From Tropicimonas marinistellae (lineage in GTDB: Bacteria > Pseudomonadota > Alphaproteobacteria > Rhodobacterales > Rhodobacteraceae): 64,000 bases of DNA. Location: contig NZ_LNCI01000005.1 in the NCBI RefSeq assembly GCF_001509585.1, forward strand, positions 372,001 to 436,000, given 5' to 3'. Every line of letters begins with the position of its first letter. Position 1 is the stretch's first letter. The notes beneath the pieces were generated by a model that was not told the origin of the DNA, did not search any database, and saw only the letters and a program-made list of their open reading frames with translations. Below, in pieces: positions 36,805 to 45,748 of the stretch. Both the position numbers and the translations under genes were made by a program.

Positions 36805-38424
36805 TCAGGCCGTTGCCGTGGCGCGGGCGGCGGATTTGATCATGTCGGCGGCCTTCTCAGCGATCATGATCGTCGGCGCATTGGTATTGCCGGATGTAAT
36901 GCATGGCATCACGGACGCATCAACAACCCGCAGCCTCTCGACGCCATTGACCCGCAGTTCGGCGTCGACCACAGCCTCGGGATCGGTACCCATTCGGGCG
37001 GTCCCAATCGGGTGAAAAATCGTAGAGGCGATCCGCCCTGCCCCCTCGGCCAATTCGGCATCGGTCTGACACTGCGGCCCCGGCTTGAACTCCTCTGGGC
37101 TGTACTGCGCCAGCGGTGCCTGTTCCATGACCTTCCGCGTCAGTCGAATCGCGCGTGCCGCCACCAGCCGATCCCGCTCGGTCGACAGGTAATTCGGCTG
37201 GATCTCCGGATGGTCGGACGGCTTCGGTGACGCGATCCGCACGTGGCCCCGGCTTTCCGGGCGCAGGTTGCAAACACTTGCCGTGATCGCCGGAAAATCA
37301 TGCGGCGGCTGCCCGAAAGCGTCGAGCGTGACCGGTTGCACGTGGAATTCGAGGTCGGGTGTCGCGACATCTGGCGAGGAATATGCGAAGGCACCGAGTT
37401 GACTTGGGGCCATGGACATCGGCCCGGAGCGCGTGAGCAGGTATTCCAGCCCAATCCGTGCCTTGCCCAGCATCGTTGCCGACATCGTGTTGAGCGTCAG
37501 CACATTTTGAACCTTGTAGGCACAGCGGATCTGCAAGTGATCCTGGAGGTTTGCCCCGATACCCGCGTTCTCGTGCAGAACGTCGATACCATGTGACTGC
37601 AGCAGATCGCCGGGACCGACACCTGAGAGTTGGAGGATCTGCGGCGAGCCGATGGAACCGGAGGCGAGGATCACCTCGCCCCGTGCCCGCACCTCCGCCA
37701 ACTGCCCCTCTCGCCGAAACCGGACCCCCACCGCGCGCCGGCCGTCGAAGATCAGCCGTTCCGCCTGGGACTTCGTCATCACCGTCAGGTTCGGCCGCGA
37801 CCGCGCTGGCTTGAGAAAGCCCTTCGCAGCGCTCCATCGCCAACCTTTGCGCTGGTTCACCTTGAAGTATCCGACGCCGAAATTGTCACCCCGGTTGAAA
37901 TCGGACGTTTCCGGGATACCCGCGGCCACGGCGGCGGCCTTCCAGGCATCGAGGATCTCCCAATGCAGGCGTTGCTCTTCCACCCGCAGTTCGCCGCCTG
38001 CACCGTGGGCGTCGTCGGCACCCTCGTAGTAGTCCTCCGACTTCATGAAATAAGGCAGCACATCGTCCCAGCCCCAGCCGGACAGGCCCATCTGCCGCCA
38101 TCCATCGTAGTCGGCCGCCTGCCCGCGCAAATAGAGCATCCCGTTGATCGAGGAGCAGCCGCCGATCAGCCGCCCACGCGGGTACAGCAACGAACGACCC
38201 AGCAGTCCATCGCAGGGCTGGGTTTTGTATCCCCAATCGGTGCGGGGGTTGCCGATGCAATACAGGTAGCCGACGGGGATGTGCACCCAGTGGTAGTTGT
38301 CGCTGCCACCCGCTTCCAACAACAGGACTCGCGTCTCCGGCTGCTCGCTCAGCCGGTTGGCCAGAACGCAGCCGGAGCTGCCGGCGCCGACGATCACGTA
38401 GTCATATGTCCCGAATTCTTCCAT
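36805..38424 (-). CDS. GMC-family oxidoreductase (choline/alcohol dehydrogenase-like)
   Basis: A 539-residue flavoprotein from the ATG at 38424 (MEEFGTYDYVIVGAGSSGCV). It has the FAD-binding VIVGAGSSGCVLANRLSE (about residues 10-27), the GMC signature LLYPRGRLIGGCSSINGMLY near residue 80, the second signature GSIGSPQILQLSGVG near residue 258, and C-terminal HPIGTARMG with the catalytic histidine plus NTNAPTIMIAEKAADMI. It resembles choline dehydrogenase-like and alcohol dehydrogenase AlkJ-type proteins. Substrate cannot be told. It is divergent from the LysR regulator that likely controls it. Confidence 0.9.
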   Translation of the reverse strand: MEEFGTYDYVIVGAGSSGCVLANRLSEQPETRVLLLEAGGSDNYHWVHIPVGYLYCIGNPRTDWGYKTQPCDGLLGRSLLYPRGRLIGGCSSINGMLYLRGQAADYDGWRQMGLSGWGWDDVLPYFMKSEDYYEGADDAHGAGGELRVEEQRLHWEILDAWKAAAVAAGIPETSDFNRGDNFGVGYFKVNQRKGWRWSAAKGFLKPARSRPNLTVMTKSQAERLIFDGRRAVGVRFRREGQLAEVRARGEVILASGSIGSPQILQLSGVGPGDLLQSHGIDVLHENAGIGANLQDHLQIRCAYKVQNVLTLNTMSATMLGKARIGLEYLLTRSGPMSMAPSQLGAFAYSSPDVATPDLEFHVQPVTLDAFGQPPHDFPAITASVCNLRPESRGHVRIASPKPSDHPEIQPNYLSTERDRLVAARAIRLTRKVMEQAPLAQYSPEEFKPGPQCQTDAELAEGAGRIASTIFHPIGTARMGTDPEAVVDAELRVNGVERLRVVDASVMPCITSGNTNAPTIMIAEKAADMIKSAARATATA

Positions 38425-38499
38425 CCCGTCCTCCACACGCCGCCCACCGGCGCCACGATTGGCCGGGCCGGATTGGCGCCTATTTGAGACAGACCGAGC

Positions 38500-38525
38500 T
38501 GCAAAAAGGAATTTTCGATTTTGCA
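38500..38525. promoter_or_regulatory. Inverted repeat in GMC/lysR divergent promoter
   Basis: TGCAAAA (38500-38506) and TTTTGCA (38519-38525) are perfect 7-base arms around a 12-base AT-rich centre. They lie 62 bases before the LysR start and 76 before the GMC start, in the 162-base divergent spacer. The position and symmetry suit a LysR-type regulator site. Confidence 0.55.
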
Positions 38526-38586
38526 CAATTACTGTCTATTTTCGTTCAGTAAGCGACTACGATAGGCTTCCGAAAGAGGACAGCAC

Positions 38587-39510
38587 ATGACCGATCGTTT
38601 CGACTGGAACGACATCCATTACTTCCTGGAAACCGCCCGCGCCGGGCGGATCAGCCGTGCGGCAAAGCGGATGGGCGTCAGCCACACCACTGTTGCGCGT
38701 CATCTTTCGCGTCTGGACATGCGACTGAAAAACCGTCTGTTCGACGCGGATGCCGACGGCTACACGCTGACTGAGGCCGGCAATGCGCTGTTGCCACTCG
38801 CCGAAGAGATGGAGGCAACCGCGCTTGCGGTACTCGACAGGTTGCAACGCCCGGGCGCATTGCAAGGCCGCGTTCGGATCGGCGCGCCCGACGGGCTCGG
38901 CAATGCGATGCTGTCACGCGCCCTGCCCGCGCTGGCCCGCCTCGAACCCTCGCTCGAGATCGAACTGGTGCCCGTCCCTTCCAGCCACAAGCTCTGGAAC
39001 CGTGACGTCGACATCGCCGTCAGCCTCGACAGGCCGCAAACCGGCCGGTTGGTGATGCAGAAACTCGTCGACTATGAATTGCGTCTTTACGGCTCTCCGG
39101 ATCTGCTAGCCACTTACGGGCAGCCGGTCACGCGCGAGGACTTACTGCGGCTGCCCTTCGTCGGCTACATTGACGAGTTGCTCTACACCGCTGAACTCGA
39201 TTTCAACCGAAGGCTGCACCCGGATATCCGCACCGGCTACAAGGCAGCAACCGTGCAAGCGCAACTCGATGCGGTGATCGGCGGTGTGGGCCTCGGCGTA
39301 CTGCCATGTTTCATGGCGCGCGGACGTGACCTGTTGCCCGTCATGCCGAAAACCGTTGGCTTCACTCGCGCTTATTGGCTGCTCTACTCCGAGGATGATC
39401 GGGAGAGCGCGCGCATTCGACGTGTCGCCGCCTTTATCCGCGACGCGGTCCAATCCCGTCAGGCGGACTTCAGGTTCAATCCAGAACACGACGGGGCACC
39501 CGCCACGTAG
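38587..39510 (+). CDS. LysR-family transcriptional regulator
   Basis: 307 residues. The N-terminal winged helix-turn-helix has DWNDIHYFLETARAGRISRA (about residues 6-25) and AKRMGVSHTTVARHLSRLD. The periplasmic-binding-like effector domain starts with LQGRVRIGAPDGLGNAMLSR near residue 95. The initial DWNDIHYFL form is common among alphaproteobacterial LysR proteins. GAGGACAGC precedes the ATG. Divergent placement suggests it controls the GMC oxidoreductase gene. The inducer is unknown. Confidence 0.92.
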   Translation: MTDRFDWNDIHYFLETARAGRISRAAKRMGVSHTTVARHLSRLDMRLKNRLFDADADGYTLTEAGNALLPLAEEMEATALAVLDRLQRPGALQGRVRIGAPDGLGNAMLSRALPALARLEPSLEIELVPVPSSHKLWNRDVDIAVSLDRPQTGRLVMQKLVDYELRLYGSPDLLATYGQPVTREDLLRLPFVGYIDELLYTAELDFNRRLHPDIRTGYKAATVQAQLDAVIGGVGLGVLPCFMARGRDLLPVMPKTVGFTRAYWLLYSEDDRESARIRRVAAFIRDAVQSRQADFRFNPEHDGAPAT

Positions 39511-39526
39511 CGTTCCCTCGGAAAGC

Positions 39527-39940
39527 TCATATCTTCCAGAAGGAAAACGCGCCCCAGGCAATTGCCAGACCGAGCGGCGCCCACATGGGCGGCCCCACGA
39601 AGCCAAGCCACGCCAGGAAGATATAGGCCGAGCCGAGGAGCGTGATGAAGAGCCTATCGCCCCGTGTCGTGGTCAGACCGAGCACGCCAGTCCGCTCCGC
39701 ACCGCCGGGCCAGCGAAGTTCCAGAAGCGCCATCAACCCGATACAGCTGAAGATGAACACGAAGAATGCGAGCGTCGCCCGCGTCCAGGCCATCCAGAAG
39801 CCCGAGAACATCGGCTCTGTCCACCATTTCGCCCAGGAGAACACCTCCTCCTGCGGTTTGCCGACATTCCCCCAGCCGGCCTGCTGGGCGAGTGCCGCGG
39901 CCGGGATAAGGAGCAGGACCAGACCGAGGCGCAGCATCAA
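39527..39940 (-). CDS. glpU: DUF2160 membrane protein of glycerol ABC operon
   Basis: 137 residues: a signal-like first helix (MMLRLGLVLLLIPAAALAQQ) and three further hydrophobic segments, including LAFFVFIFSCIGLMALLEL and FITLLGSAYIFLAWLGF. It matches the small membrane protein (DUF2160, GlpU) at the end of the glycerol transporter operon described in Rhizobium leguminosarum. Its start overlaps the glpQ stop as ATGA. Its function in transport is undefined. It ends 16 bases from the convergent lysR gene. Confidence 0.85.
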   Translation of the reverse strand: MMLRLGLVLLLIPAAALAQQAGWGNVGKPQEEVFSWAKWWTEPMFSGFWMAWTRATLAFFVFIFSCIGLMALLELRWPGGAERTGVLGLTTTRGDRLFITLLGSAYIFLAWLGFVGPPMWAPLGLAIAWGAFSFWKI

Positions 39941-40734
39941 ACTCTCCCCAGGGCAAAGCCCTTGGCGATGTAGTTGCGGACGAAGTAGATCACGATAGCG
40001 CCCGGAATGATCGTCAGAACCCCAGCCGCCGCCAGCAACCCCAGCTCGTAGCCCGCGCTGGAGGCGGTCCGCGTCATGACCGCTGCGATGGGCTTGGCAT
40101 GGACAGCGGTGAGCGTCTTGGCCAGCAGCAGTTCCACCCAGGAGAACATGAAGAGGAAGAAGGCCGTCACACCAATGCCGGCCTTGATCGTCGGCACGAA
40201 GATTGTTGTGAAGAACCGCGGGAAGGAATAGCCGTCGACGAAAGCGCTTTCGTCAAGCTCGCGCGGAATGCCCGACATGAAGCCTTCAAGAATCCACACC
40301 GCCAGCGGGATGTTGAACAGACAATGGGCGAGCGCCACCGCCAGGTGCGTATCGAAGAGCCCGACCGCCGAATAGAGCTGGAAGAAGGGCAGCGCGAAGA
40401 CGGCGACCGGTGCCATCCGGTTCGTGAGCAGCCAGAAGAAGAGATGCTTGTCGCCCATGAAGCTGTAGCGCGAGAACGCATAGGCAGCCGGCAGTGCGGC
40501 CAGCAGCGAAATCACCGTGTTCAGAGAGACATAGAAGATCGAGTTGAAGTACCCCCAGTACCATGTCGGATCGGTGAAGATCGTCCGGTAATTGTCCAGC
40601 GTCCATTCCTGCGGAAAGAGCGAGAAGCCCCCGAGGATCTCGTTGGTGGTCTTGAAGCTCATCGCCACCAGCCAGTAGATCGGCAGCATCAGGAACAGGA
40701 TGTAGAGGATCGGTACGAGGCTGCGGGGTCTCAT
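39937..40734 (-). CDS. glpQ: Glycerol ABC transporter permease GlpQ
   Basis: A 265-residue membrane permease of the MalG type from the ATG at 40734 (MRPRSLVPILYILFLMLPIY). That ATG overlaps the glpP stop as ATGA and rules out the longer upstream frame. It has six hydrophobic segments and the EAA-like cytoplasmic loop IPRELDESAFVDGYSFPRFF (about residues 160-179), which docks with the ATPases. It pairs with GlpP to form the channel for glycerol. Confidence 0.9.
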   Translation of the reverse strand: MRPRSLVPILYILFLMLPIYWLVAMSFKTTNEILGGFSLFPQEWTLDNYRTIFTDPTWYWGYFNSIFYVSLNTVISLLAALPAAYAFSRYSFMGDKHLFFWLLTNRMAPVAVFALPFFQLYSAVGLFDTHLAVALAHCLFNIPLAVWILEGFMSGIPRELDESAFVDGYSFPRFFTTIFVPTIKAGIGVTAFFLFMFSWVELLLAKTLTAVHAKPIAAVMTRTASSAGYELGLLAAAGVLTIIPGAIVIYFVRNYIAKGFALGRV

Positions 40735-41591
40735 TGCTCGTCCTTTGTCATGATGGTGTAGAAGAGCCACGACACGAGAAGCGTGAAGGCGAAGTAGATC
40801 AGCGACATCGCCGCCGCCGGCCCGAGATCGAACTGGCCGAGCGCGACCTTGACCAGGTCGATGGACAGGAAGGTCGTGGAGTTGCCCGGCCCACCGCCGG
40901 TCAGCACGAAGGGCTCGGTATAGATGTTGAAACTGTCCATGAAGCGCAAAAGGATCGCGATGGTCAGCACCCGCTTCATTTTCGGCAGCTGGATGTAACG
41001 GAAGATCGCCCAGTTCGACGCAGCGTCGATCTTGGCCGCCTGGTAATATGCCTCTGGTATGGAGATCAGCCCCGCATAGGCCAGCAGCACCACGAGCGAG
41101 GTCCAGTGCCAGACATCCATGACGATCACCGTGACCCAGGCCGCCACCGGGCTTTGGGTCATGTTGTAATCGATCCCCAGCACGGTGTTCAGGAAATACC
41201 CAAGCAGGCCGATGTCCGGCAGGGTGAAAATGTTCCACATCGCGCCGACCACGTTCCACGGGATCAGCAGCGGTAGCGACATAAGGACGAGGCAGACCGG
41301 CACCCAGAACCCCTTGCGCGGCATTGTCAGCGCAATGGCGACGCCTAGCGGCACTTCGATGATCAGAATTGTTGCGGTAAACAGTATCTGGCGACCTAGC
41401 GCGGCGTGGAACCGCTCAGAGCGCAGCACGTCCTCGAACCACCCAAGCCCGTGCCAGAAGAACAGGTTGTCGCCAAAGGTCTCCTGGACGGAGTAATTGA
41501 CGACCGTCATCAGCGGCACAAGCGCGTTGAAGGCCACCAGGATCAGCACCGGCAGGACGAAGAACCACGCGCGTTGATTTTGCGTCTTCAT
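40731..41591 (-). CDS. glpP: Glycerol ABC transporter permease GlpP
   Basis: A 286-residue membrane permease of the MalF type. It starts MKTQNQRAWFFVLPVLILVA, has six predicted helices and the EAA loop ISIPEAYYQAAKIDAASNWA (about residues 185-204). The ATG at 41591 overlaps the glpT stop (ATGA). Assignment to glycerol rather than another sugar or polyol rests on the whole operon, including glpU and divergent glpR-glpD. Confidence 0.9.
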   Translation of the reverse strand: MKTQNQRAWFFVLPVLILVAFNALVPLMTVVNYSVQETFGDNLFFWHGLGWFEDVLRSERFHAALGRQILFTATILIIEVPLGVAIALTMPRKGFWVPVCLVLMSLPLLIPWNVVGAMWNIFTLPDIGLLGYFLNTVLGIDYNMTQSPVAAWVTVIVMDVWHWTSLVVLLAYAGLISIPEAYYQAAKIDAASNWAIFRYIQLPKMKRVLTIAILLRFMDSFNIYTEPFVLTGGGPGNSTTFLSIDLVKVALGQFDLGPAAAMSLIYFAFTLLVSWLFYTIMTKDEQ

Positions 41592-42670
41592 GCGCCCGTC
41601 TCCCGTGTCGCAAGCCAGCCGTCCGCGTAAACCCGCGTATGTGTTGGATCGAACCGCAGGCGGACTTCGCTGCCGGCCTCCGGTGCGGTCCCGTCGAGGA
41701 CCGCGCTGACTGGCACATCGCCAGCCATCGCCTCAACCACGGTATGACGCCCTATATCGGCGGCCTTGCGGACGATGGCGGGAATGCCGCCTTCGGTGGA
41801 AAGCGACACGAATTCCGGGCGCACCCCGATCTCGGCCGCCGCGCCGGAGGGCACATCCGGCACGCCTGCCGTGGGCACCGTGACGCCCTGGAAGGCGACC
41901 CGCTGCCCCTCCACCGCGCAGGGCAGGATGTTCATTCCCGGAGAGCCGATGAAATGACCAACGAAGGTGTGGCGCGGGCATTCAAACAGGTCCACCGGCG
42001 TTCCGATCTGCACCACCTGCCCTTCCTGCATCACGACCACCTGGTCGGCGAAGGTCAACGCCTCGGTCTGATCGTGCGTGACGTAGATCATCGTCACAGC
42101 AATTTTCTGATGCAGTTCCTTGAGCTTGGAACGCAATTTCCATTTCTGCGCCGGGTCGATCACGGTCAGCGGTTCGTCGAACATGATCACGTTCACGTCG
42201 TCCCGTACCAATCCACGGCCCATGGAGATCTTCTGCTTGTCGTCAGGCCCCAGACCGGCGGCACGCGTGCGCAGGCGGTCGCCCATCTCCAACATCTCGG
42301 CGATTTCTGTCACCCGCGCATCGACCTGTATCGCAGGCACACCCCGGTTGCGCAGCGGAAAGGCGAGATTGTCGTACACGGTCATCGTGTCGTAGATCAC
42401 CGGGAACTGGAACACCTGCGCGATATTGCGCCGGTCGGGCGGCTCCTCAGTGACGTCTCGATCATTGAACAGCACGCGCCCCTCCGAAGGATGAAGAAGC
42501 CCCGATATGATATTGAGAAGCGTTGACTTTCCGCATCCAGACGGTCCGAGGAGTGCATAGGCGCCTCCATCTTTCCACTCCAGATCCATCCGCTTCAGCG
42601 CGTAATCCTCCTCGCCCTGCGGCTCGGGCATGTAGCTGTGACGCAGCCCGTCAAGCGTGATCCTAGCCAT
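41588..42670 (-). CDS. glpT: Glycerol ABC transporter ATPase GlpT, atypical signature
   Basis: A 360-residue ATPase with MalK-like C-terminal TOBE domain. Walker A is LLGPSGCGKSTLLNIISG (about residues 37-54), the Q-loop VFQFPVIYD, Walker B VIMFDEPLTVID, and the H-loop YVTHDQTEAL. The ABC signature, normally LSGGQ, reads LGPDDKQKISMGRGLV, so the Gly-Gly-Gln core is lost. The partner GlpS has a canonical signature, implying an asymmetric heterodimer with one weak ATP site. It overlaps glpS by 8 bases. The start ATG is at 42670 (MARITLDGLRHSYMPEPQ). Confidence 0.9.
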   Translation of the reverse strand: MARITLDGLRHSYMPEPQGEEDYALKRMDLEWKDGGAYALLGPSGCGKSTLLNIISGLLHPSEGRVLFNDRDVTEEPPDRRNIAQVFQFPVIYDTMTVYDNLAFPLRNRGVPAIQVDARVTEIAEMLEMGDRLRTRAAGLGPDDKQKISMGRGLVRDDVNVIMFDEPLTVIDPAQKWKLRSKLKELHQKIAVTMIYVTHDQTEALTFADQVVVMQEGQVVQIGTPVDLFECPRHTFVGHFIGSPGMNILPCAVEGQRVAFQGVTVPTAGVPDVPSGAAAEIGVRPEFVSLSTEGGIPAIVRKAADIGRHTVVEAMAGDVPVSAVLDGTAPEAGSEVRLRFDPTHTRVYADGWLATRETGA

Positions 42671-43748
42671 GGGCGATCCCCTTCGCGGCCAACTGGCCGT
42701 CCCCGGCAAAATAGAAACACTGGCCCGGCACCATGTGGAACTGGTGCGGCGCACCCACCCGGTATCGTTGCACCCCCGCGCTCTGGGAGACCCAGATCCG
42801 CTCTCCGGACACCGTGAAATGGGCAACGCTTTCGGAGCCGCTCAGTTCCGTGATCCGCACGGTTCCCGTGATCGGCACGGTGGAGTCATCGGTAGAGACC
42901 GGCGAAATATGATGCGGCCGGATACCGACCATGTAGCGGCCGTCCGGTAACTGCGCTGCGTCACCATACACCGGCCAGTCGAGCGCATCCCCCAGATGCA
43001 TGCGCGCACCGCGCTTTTCGACGGGCGCGACATTGATCGGCGGGTCGGAAAAGACCGATGCCGAGGTCAGGTTTTCCGGGTTGCGATAGATTTCCGCTGT
43101 GGGGCCAGCTTGCGAAACGCGTCCTTCGTGCATCAGTGCCGTTCGTCCGCCGAGCAGCAGTGCCTCCGTGGGTTCGGACGTGGCATATACGATCACGGTT
43201 CCGCGACCGGCCAGCAGTTCCGGAAGTTGCTCCCGCAGTTCCTCGCGTAGCTTGTAGTCGAGGTTGGCCAGCGGCTCATCGAGGAAGATCGCCTTGCTTT
43301 CCTTCACGATGGCGCGGGCAAGCGCGGTGCGCTGCTGTTGGCCTCCGGAAAGCTCCTGCGGGCGACGACCCAGCATCGGCCGCAATTGCAGGATATCGGC
43401 AGCCTCTTCGACGCGACCTGCGATTTCCGACTTCGGCACGCCCGACACCCGCAGCGGCGAAGCGATATTTTCGAATACCGACAAATGTGGGTAGTTCACG
43501 AAAAACTGGTGGACGAGCGAGATGTTTCGTTTCTGAGGGCTTCGCCCGGTTACATCCTCGCCATCCACAAGGATCTGCCCATCCGTGGGACGTTCAAGCC
43601 CCGCAGCGAGCCGGATCAGCGTGCTCTTGCCAGCGCCCGTTGCGCCGAGAAGGATGTTGAATTCCCCCGCTTCCAGCCGCAGCGTCGTCGGGTAGATGTG
43701 CATGTCGGCCCCGACCCGCAGGCAGACGTCTTTCAGGTCCAGTGTCAT
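42663..43748 (-). CDS. glpS: Glycerol ABC transporter ATPase GlpS
   Basis: A 361-residue ATPase with all canonical motifs: Walker A LLGATGAGKSTLIRLAAGLE (about residues 33-52), Q-loop LVHQFFVNYPHLSVFENI, signature RPQELSGGQQQRTALARAIV (about residue 133) and Walker B AIFLDEPLANLDYKL. A C-terminal TOBE-like regulatory domain follows, with YMVGIRPHHISPVS. The switch-loop histidine position reads YATSEPTEALLLG, so the usual VTHD histidine is replaced by serine, a second departure. Together with GlpT it powers glycerol uptake. It follows glpV by 110 bases. Confidence 0.9.
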   Translation of the reverse strand: MTLDLKDVCLRVGADMHIYPTTLRLEAGEFNILLGATGAGKSTLIRLAAGLERPTDGQILVDGEDVTGRSPQKRNISLVHQFFVNYPHLSVFENIASPLRVSGVPKSEIAGRVEEAADILQLRPMLGRRPQELSGGQQQRTALARAIVKESKAIFLDEPLANLDYKLREELREQLPELLAGRGTVIVYATSEPTEALLLGGRTALMHEGRVSQAGPTAEIYRNPENLTSASVFSDPPINVAPVEKRGARMHLGDALDWPVYGDAAQLPDGRYMVGIRPHHISPVSTDDSTVPITGTVRITELSGSESVAHFTVSGERIWVSQSAGVQRYRVGAPHQFHMVPGQCFYFAGDGQLAAKGIAHG

Positions 43749-43858
43749 CGATTTCCCGTTTGCCTGCCGTCGGCCGCTATCGCCCTTCGGCGCGACCGGT
43801 GCCGTTGAACCGGGGCGCGTCGGGCGCCCCGGCCGTGTTCAAAGCCGAACTAGGCTCG

Positions 43859-45598
43859 TCAGTTTTCGGCCCAGCGGGCAACGAGGTCGTCGTAGTTGAC
43901 GGTCTGACCCTGCGGCTTTTCGTTTTCCAGCATCGGCTTCGGCGAACCGGGCTGCGAAAGCCAGTACTCCGGATCCTGCGGTTCGTTCAGACGCGGGCCG
44001 CAGCCACCATAGACATTGGCCGCCTCATCGGCCTGCTGCATGCGAGCCATGGTGACGTCCATTTCTTCGGCGAGACGGTCCATCGCTTCCTGCGGCGTGA
44101 AGGCGCCGGAGTTCACGTCACCGATCTGCTGCCACCAGATCTGCGCCAGCTTGGGATAGTCCGGCACGTTGATCCCCGTCGGCGACCAGGCCACCCGGTC
44201 CGGCGAACGGTAGAATTCCACCAGACCGCCGAGTTTCGGCGCCCGCTCGGTGAAGCTCTCATGCCGCACCGTGCTGTCGCGGATAAAGGTGAGACCCACG
44301 TGGGACTTCTTGGTGTCGACGGTCTTGGAGACGACGAACTGGGCATAGAGCCAGGCGGCCTGAGCCCTGTCCTCCGGCGTCGAGTTCAGGAAGGTCCAGG
44401 ATCCCACATCCTGATAGCCGACCTTCTGACCGTCTTCCCAATAGGGGCCGTGCGGGCTGGGCGCCATCCGCCAAAGCGGCGTGCCCTCGTCGTCCACAGT
44501 GTTGTTGCCGTCGGCCTTGGACGCCACCATGTCGGCCGTGAAAGCGGTGTACCAGAAGATCTGCTGCGCCACGTTGCCTTGGCTCAATGCCGGCAGCGAC
44601 TGGTAGAAGTCATAGGAGGCCGCACCCGGCGGTGCATAGTTACGCAGCCACTCGTCCCATTTGCGGATCGCGTAGACTGCGGCCGGGCCGTTGGCAGCAC
44701 CACCGCGGGCGACACTCGCGCCAACCGGGTTACAGGTGCCCTCCTCCATGCGGATGCCCCATTCGTCCACCGGAATGCCGTTCGGCTCGCCCTTGTCTCC
44801 GGCGCCCGCCATGGAGAGCCAGGCATCGGTCATTCGCCAACCGAGGTCCGGCGCGCGCTTGCCATAGTCCATATGGCCGTAGATCTGGACGCCGTCGATT
44901 TCCTTAACGTCCTCGGTGAAGAACTCGGCAATGTCCTCATAGGCCGACCAGTTCACAGGGACGCCAAGGTCGTAGCCGTATTTTTCCTTGAAGGCGGCCT
45001 GCAGGTCCTCGCGGTCGAACCAGTCCTTGCGGAACCAGTAAAGGTTCGCGAATTGCTGGTCGGGGAGCTGGTAGAGCTTGCCGTCCGGGCCAGTGGTGAA
45101 CTGGATGCCCATGAAGTCTTCGAGGTCCAGCCCCGGGTTCGTCACATCGGCCCAGCCACCTTCGATCATGTCGCTGAGCGGATAGGCGAGCTGCAGACGC
45201 GAATGGGTACCGATCAAGTCGGAATCGTTGACGTAGGCGTCATAGAGATTCCGCTTGGTCTGCATCTGCGTCTGAACCGCCTGCACCACCTCGCCCTCGC
45301 CGAGGATCTGGTGGTTGACCTTGATTCCGGTGATTTCCTCAAAGGCCTTGGTCAGCACCTCCGATTCATAGGAGTGGGTCGGAATACCCTCCGACAGCAC
45401 GTTTATCTCCATCCCGGAGAACGGCGCGGCCGCGTCCACGAACCACTGCATCTCCGCAACCTGTTCGTCGCGCGACAAGACTGATGGTTGAAATTCCTCG
45501 TCAATCCACTTTTCCGCAGCCGCCATATCGGCGAATGCCGCGGGCGCACCCGCAACGACGGCAATCGCCGCAGTCGCGGAGAATAGATACCTGCGCAT
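43859..45598 (-). CDS. glpV: Glycerol ABC transporter substrate-binding protein GlpV
   Basis: 579 residues with signal peptide RRYLFSATAAIAVVAGAPAA and cleavage after AFA, so it is periplasmic. It is a cluster-B type binding protein, larger than most (usual about 430), as in the rhizobial GlpV. Segments include MEINVLSEGIPTHSYESEVL (about residues 57-76), WADVTNPGLDLEDFMGIQF and QDVGSWTFLNSTPEDRAQAA. AGGGAGG lies 5 bases before the ATG. First gene of the minus-strand glp transcript, divergent from glpR. Confidence 0.9.
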   Translation of the reverse strand: MRRYLFSATAAIAVVAGAPAAFADMAAAEKWIDEEFQPSVLSRDEQVAEMQWFVDAAAPFSGMEINVLSEGIPTHSYESEVLTKAFEEITGIKVNHQILGEGEVVQAVQTQMQTKRNLYDAYVNDSDLIGTHSRLQLAYPLSDMIEGGWADVTNPGLDLEDFMGIQFTTGPDGKLYQLPDQQFANLYWFRKDWFDREDLQAAFKEKYGYDLGVPVNWSAYEDIAEFFTEDVKEIDGVQIYGHMDYGKRAPDLGWRMTDAWLSMAGAGDKGEPNGIPVDEWGIRMEEGTCNPVGASVARGGAANGPAAVYAIRKWDEWLRNYAPPGAASYDFYQSLPALSQGNVAQQIFWYTAFTADMVASKADGNNTVDDEGTPLWRMAPSPHGPYWEDGQKVGYQDVGSWTFLNSTPEDRAQAAWLYAQFVVSKTVDTKKSHVGLTFIRDSTVRHESFTERAPKLGGLVEFYRSPDRVAWSPTGINVPDYPKLAQIWWQQIGDVNSGAFTPQEAMDRLAEEMDVTMARMQQADEAANVYGGCGPRLNEPQDPEYWLSQPGSPKPMLENEKPQGQTVNYDDLVARWAEN

Positions 45599-45748
45599 CT
45601 AAACCTCCCTGTTCGCATTTTTTCGGAGGGGTCCTCCTCCCCCCGGAAAAACTTTTGAATTACCTTCATATGAAAGTCAAATACAAAGAATGCTGGCAAT
45701 CGCGCTCAAATCGGGTAGTTTCGGCGATGGACAGCGGGCTTGTGCAAA
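45599..45748. promoter_or_regulatory. Divergent glpV/glpR control region
   Basis: A 150-base spacer, clearly AT-richer than its surroundings between 45650 and 45700, from which both glpV-S-T-P-Q-U and glpR-glpD must be transcribed. TTCATATGAA (45665-45674) is a perfect 10-base palindrome flanked by an imperfect TTTGA...TCAAA pair and is a candidate GlpR site. A short GGAGG-GGT-CCTCC hairpin sits in the glpV leader near 45625-45638. Confidence 0.45.
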
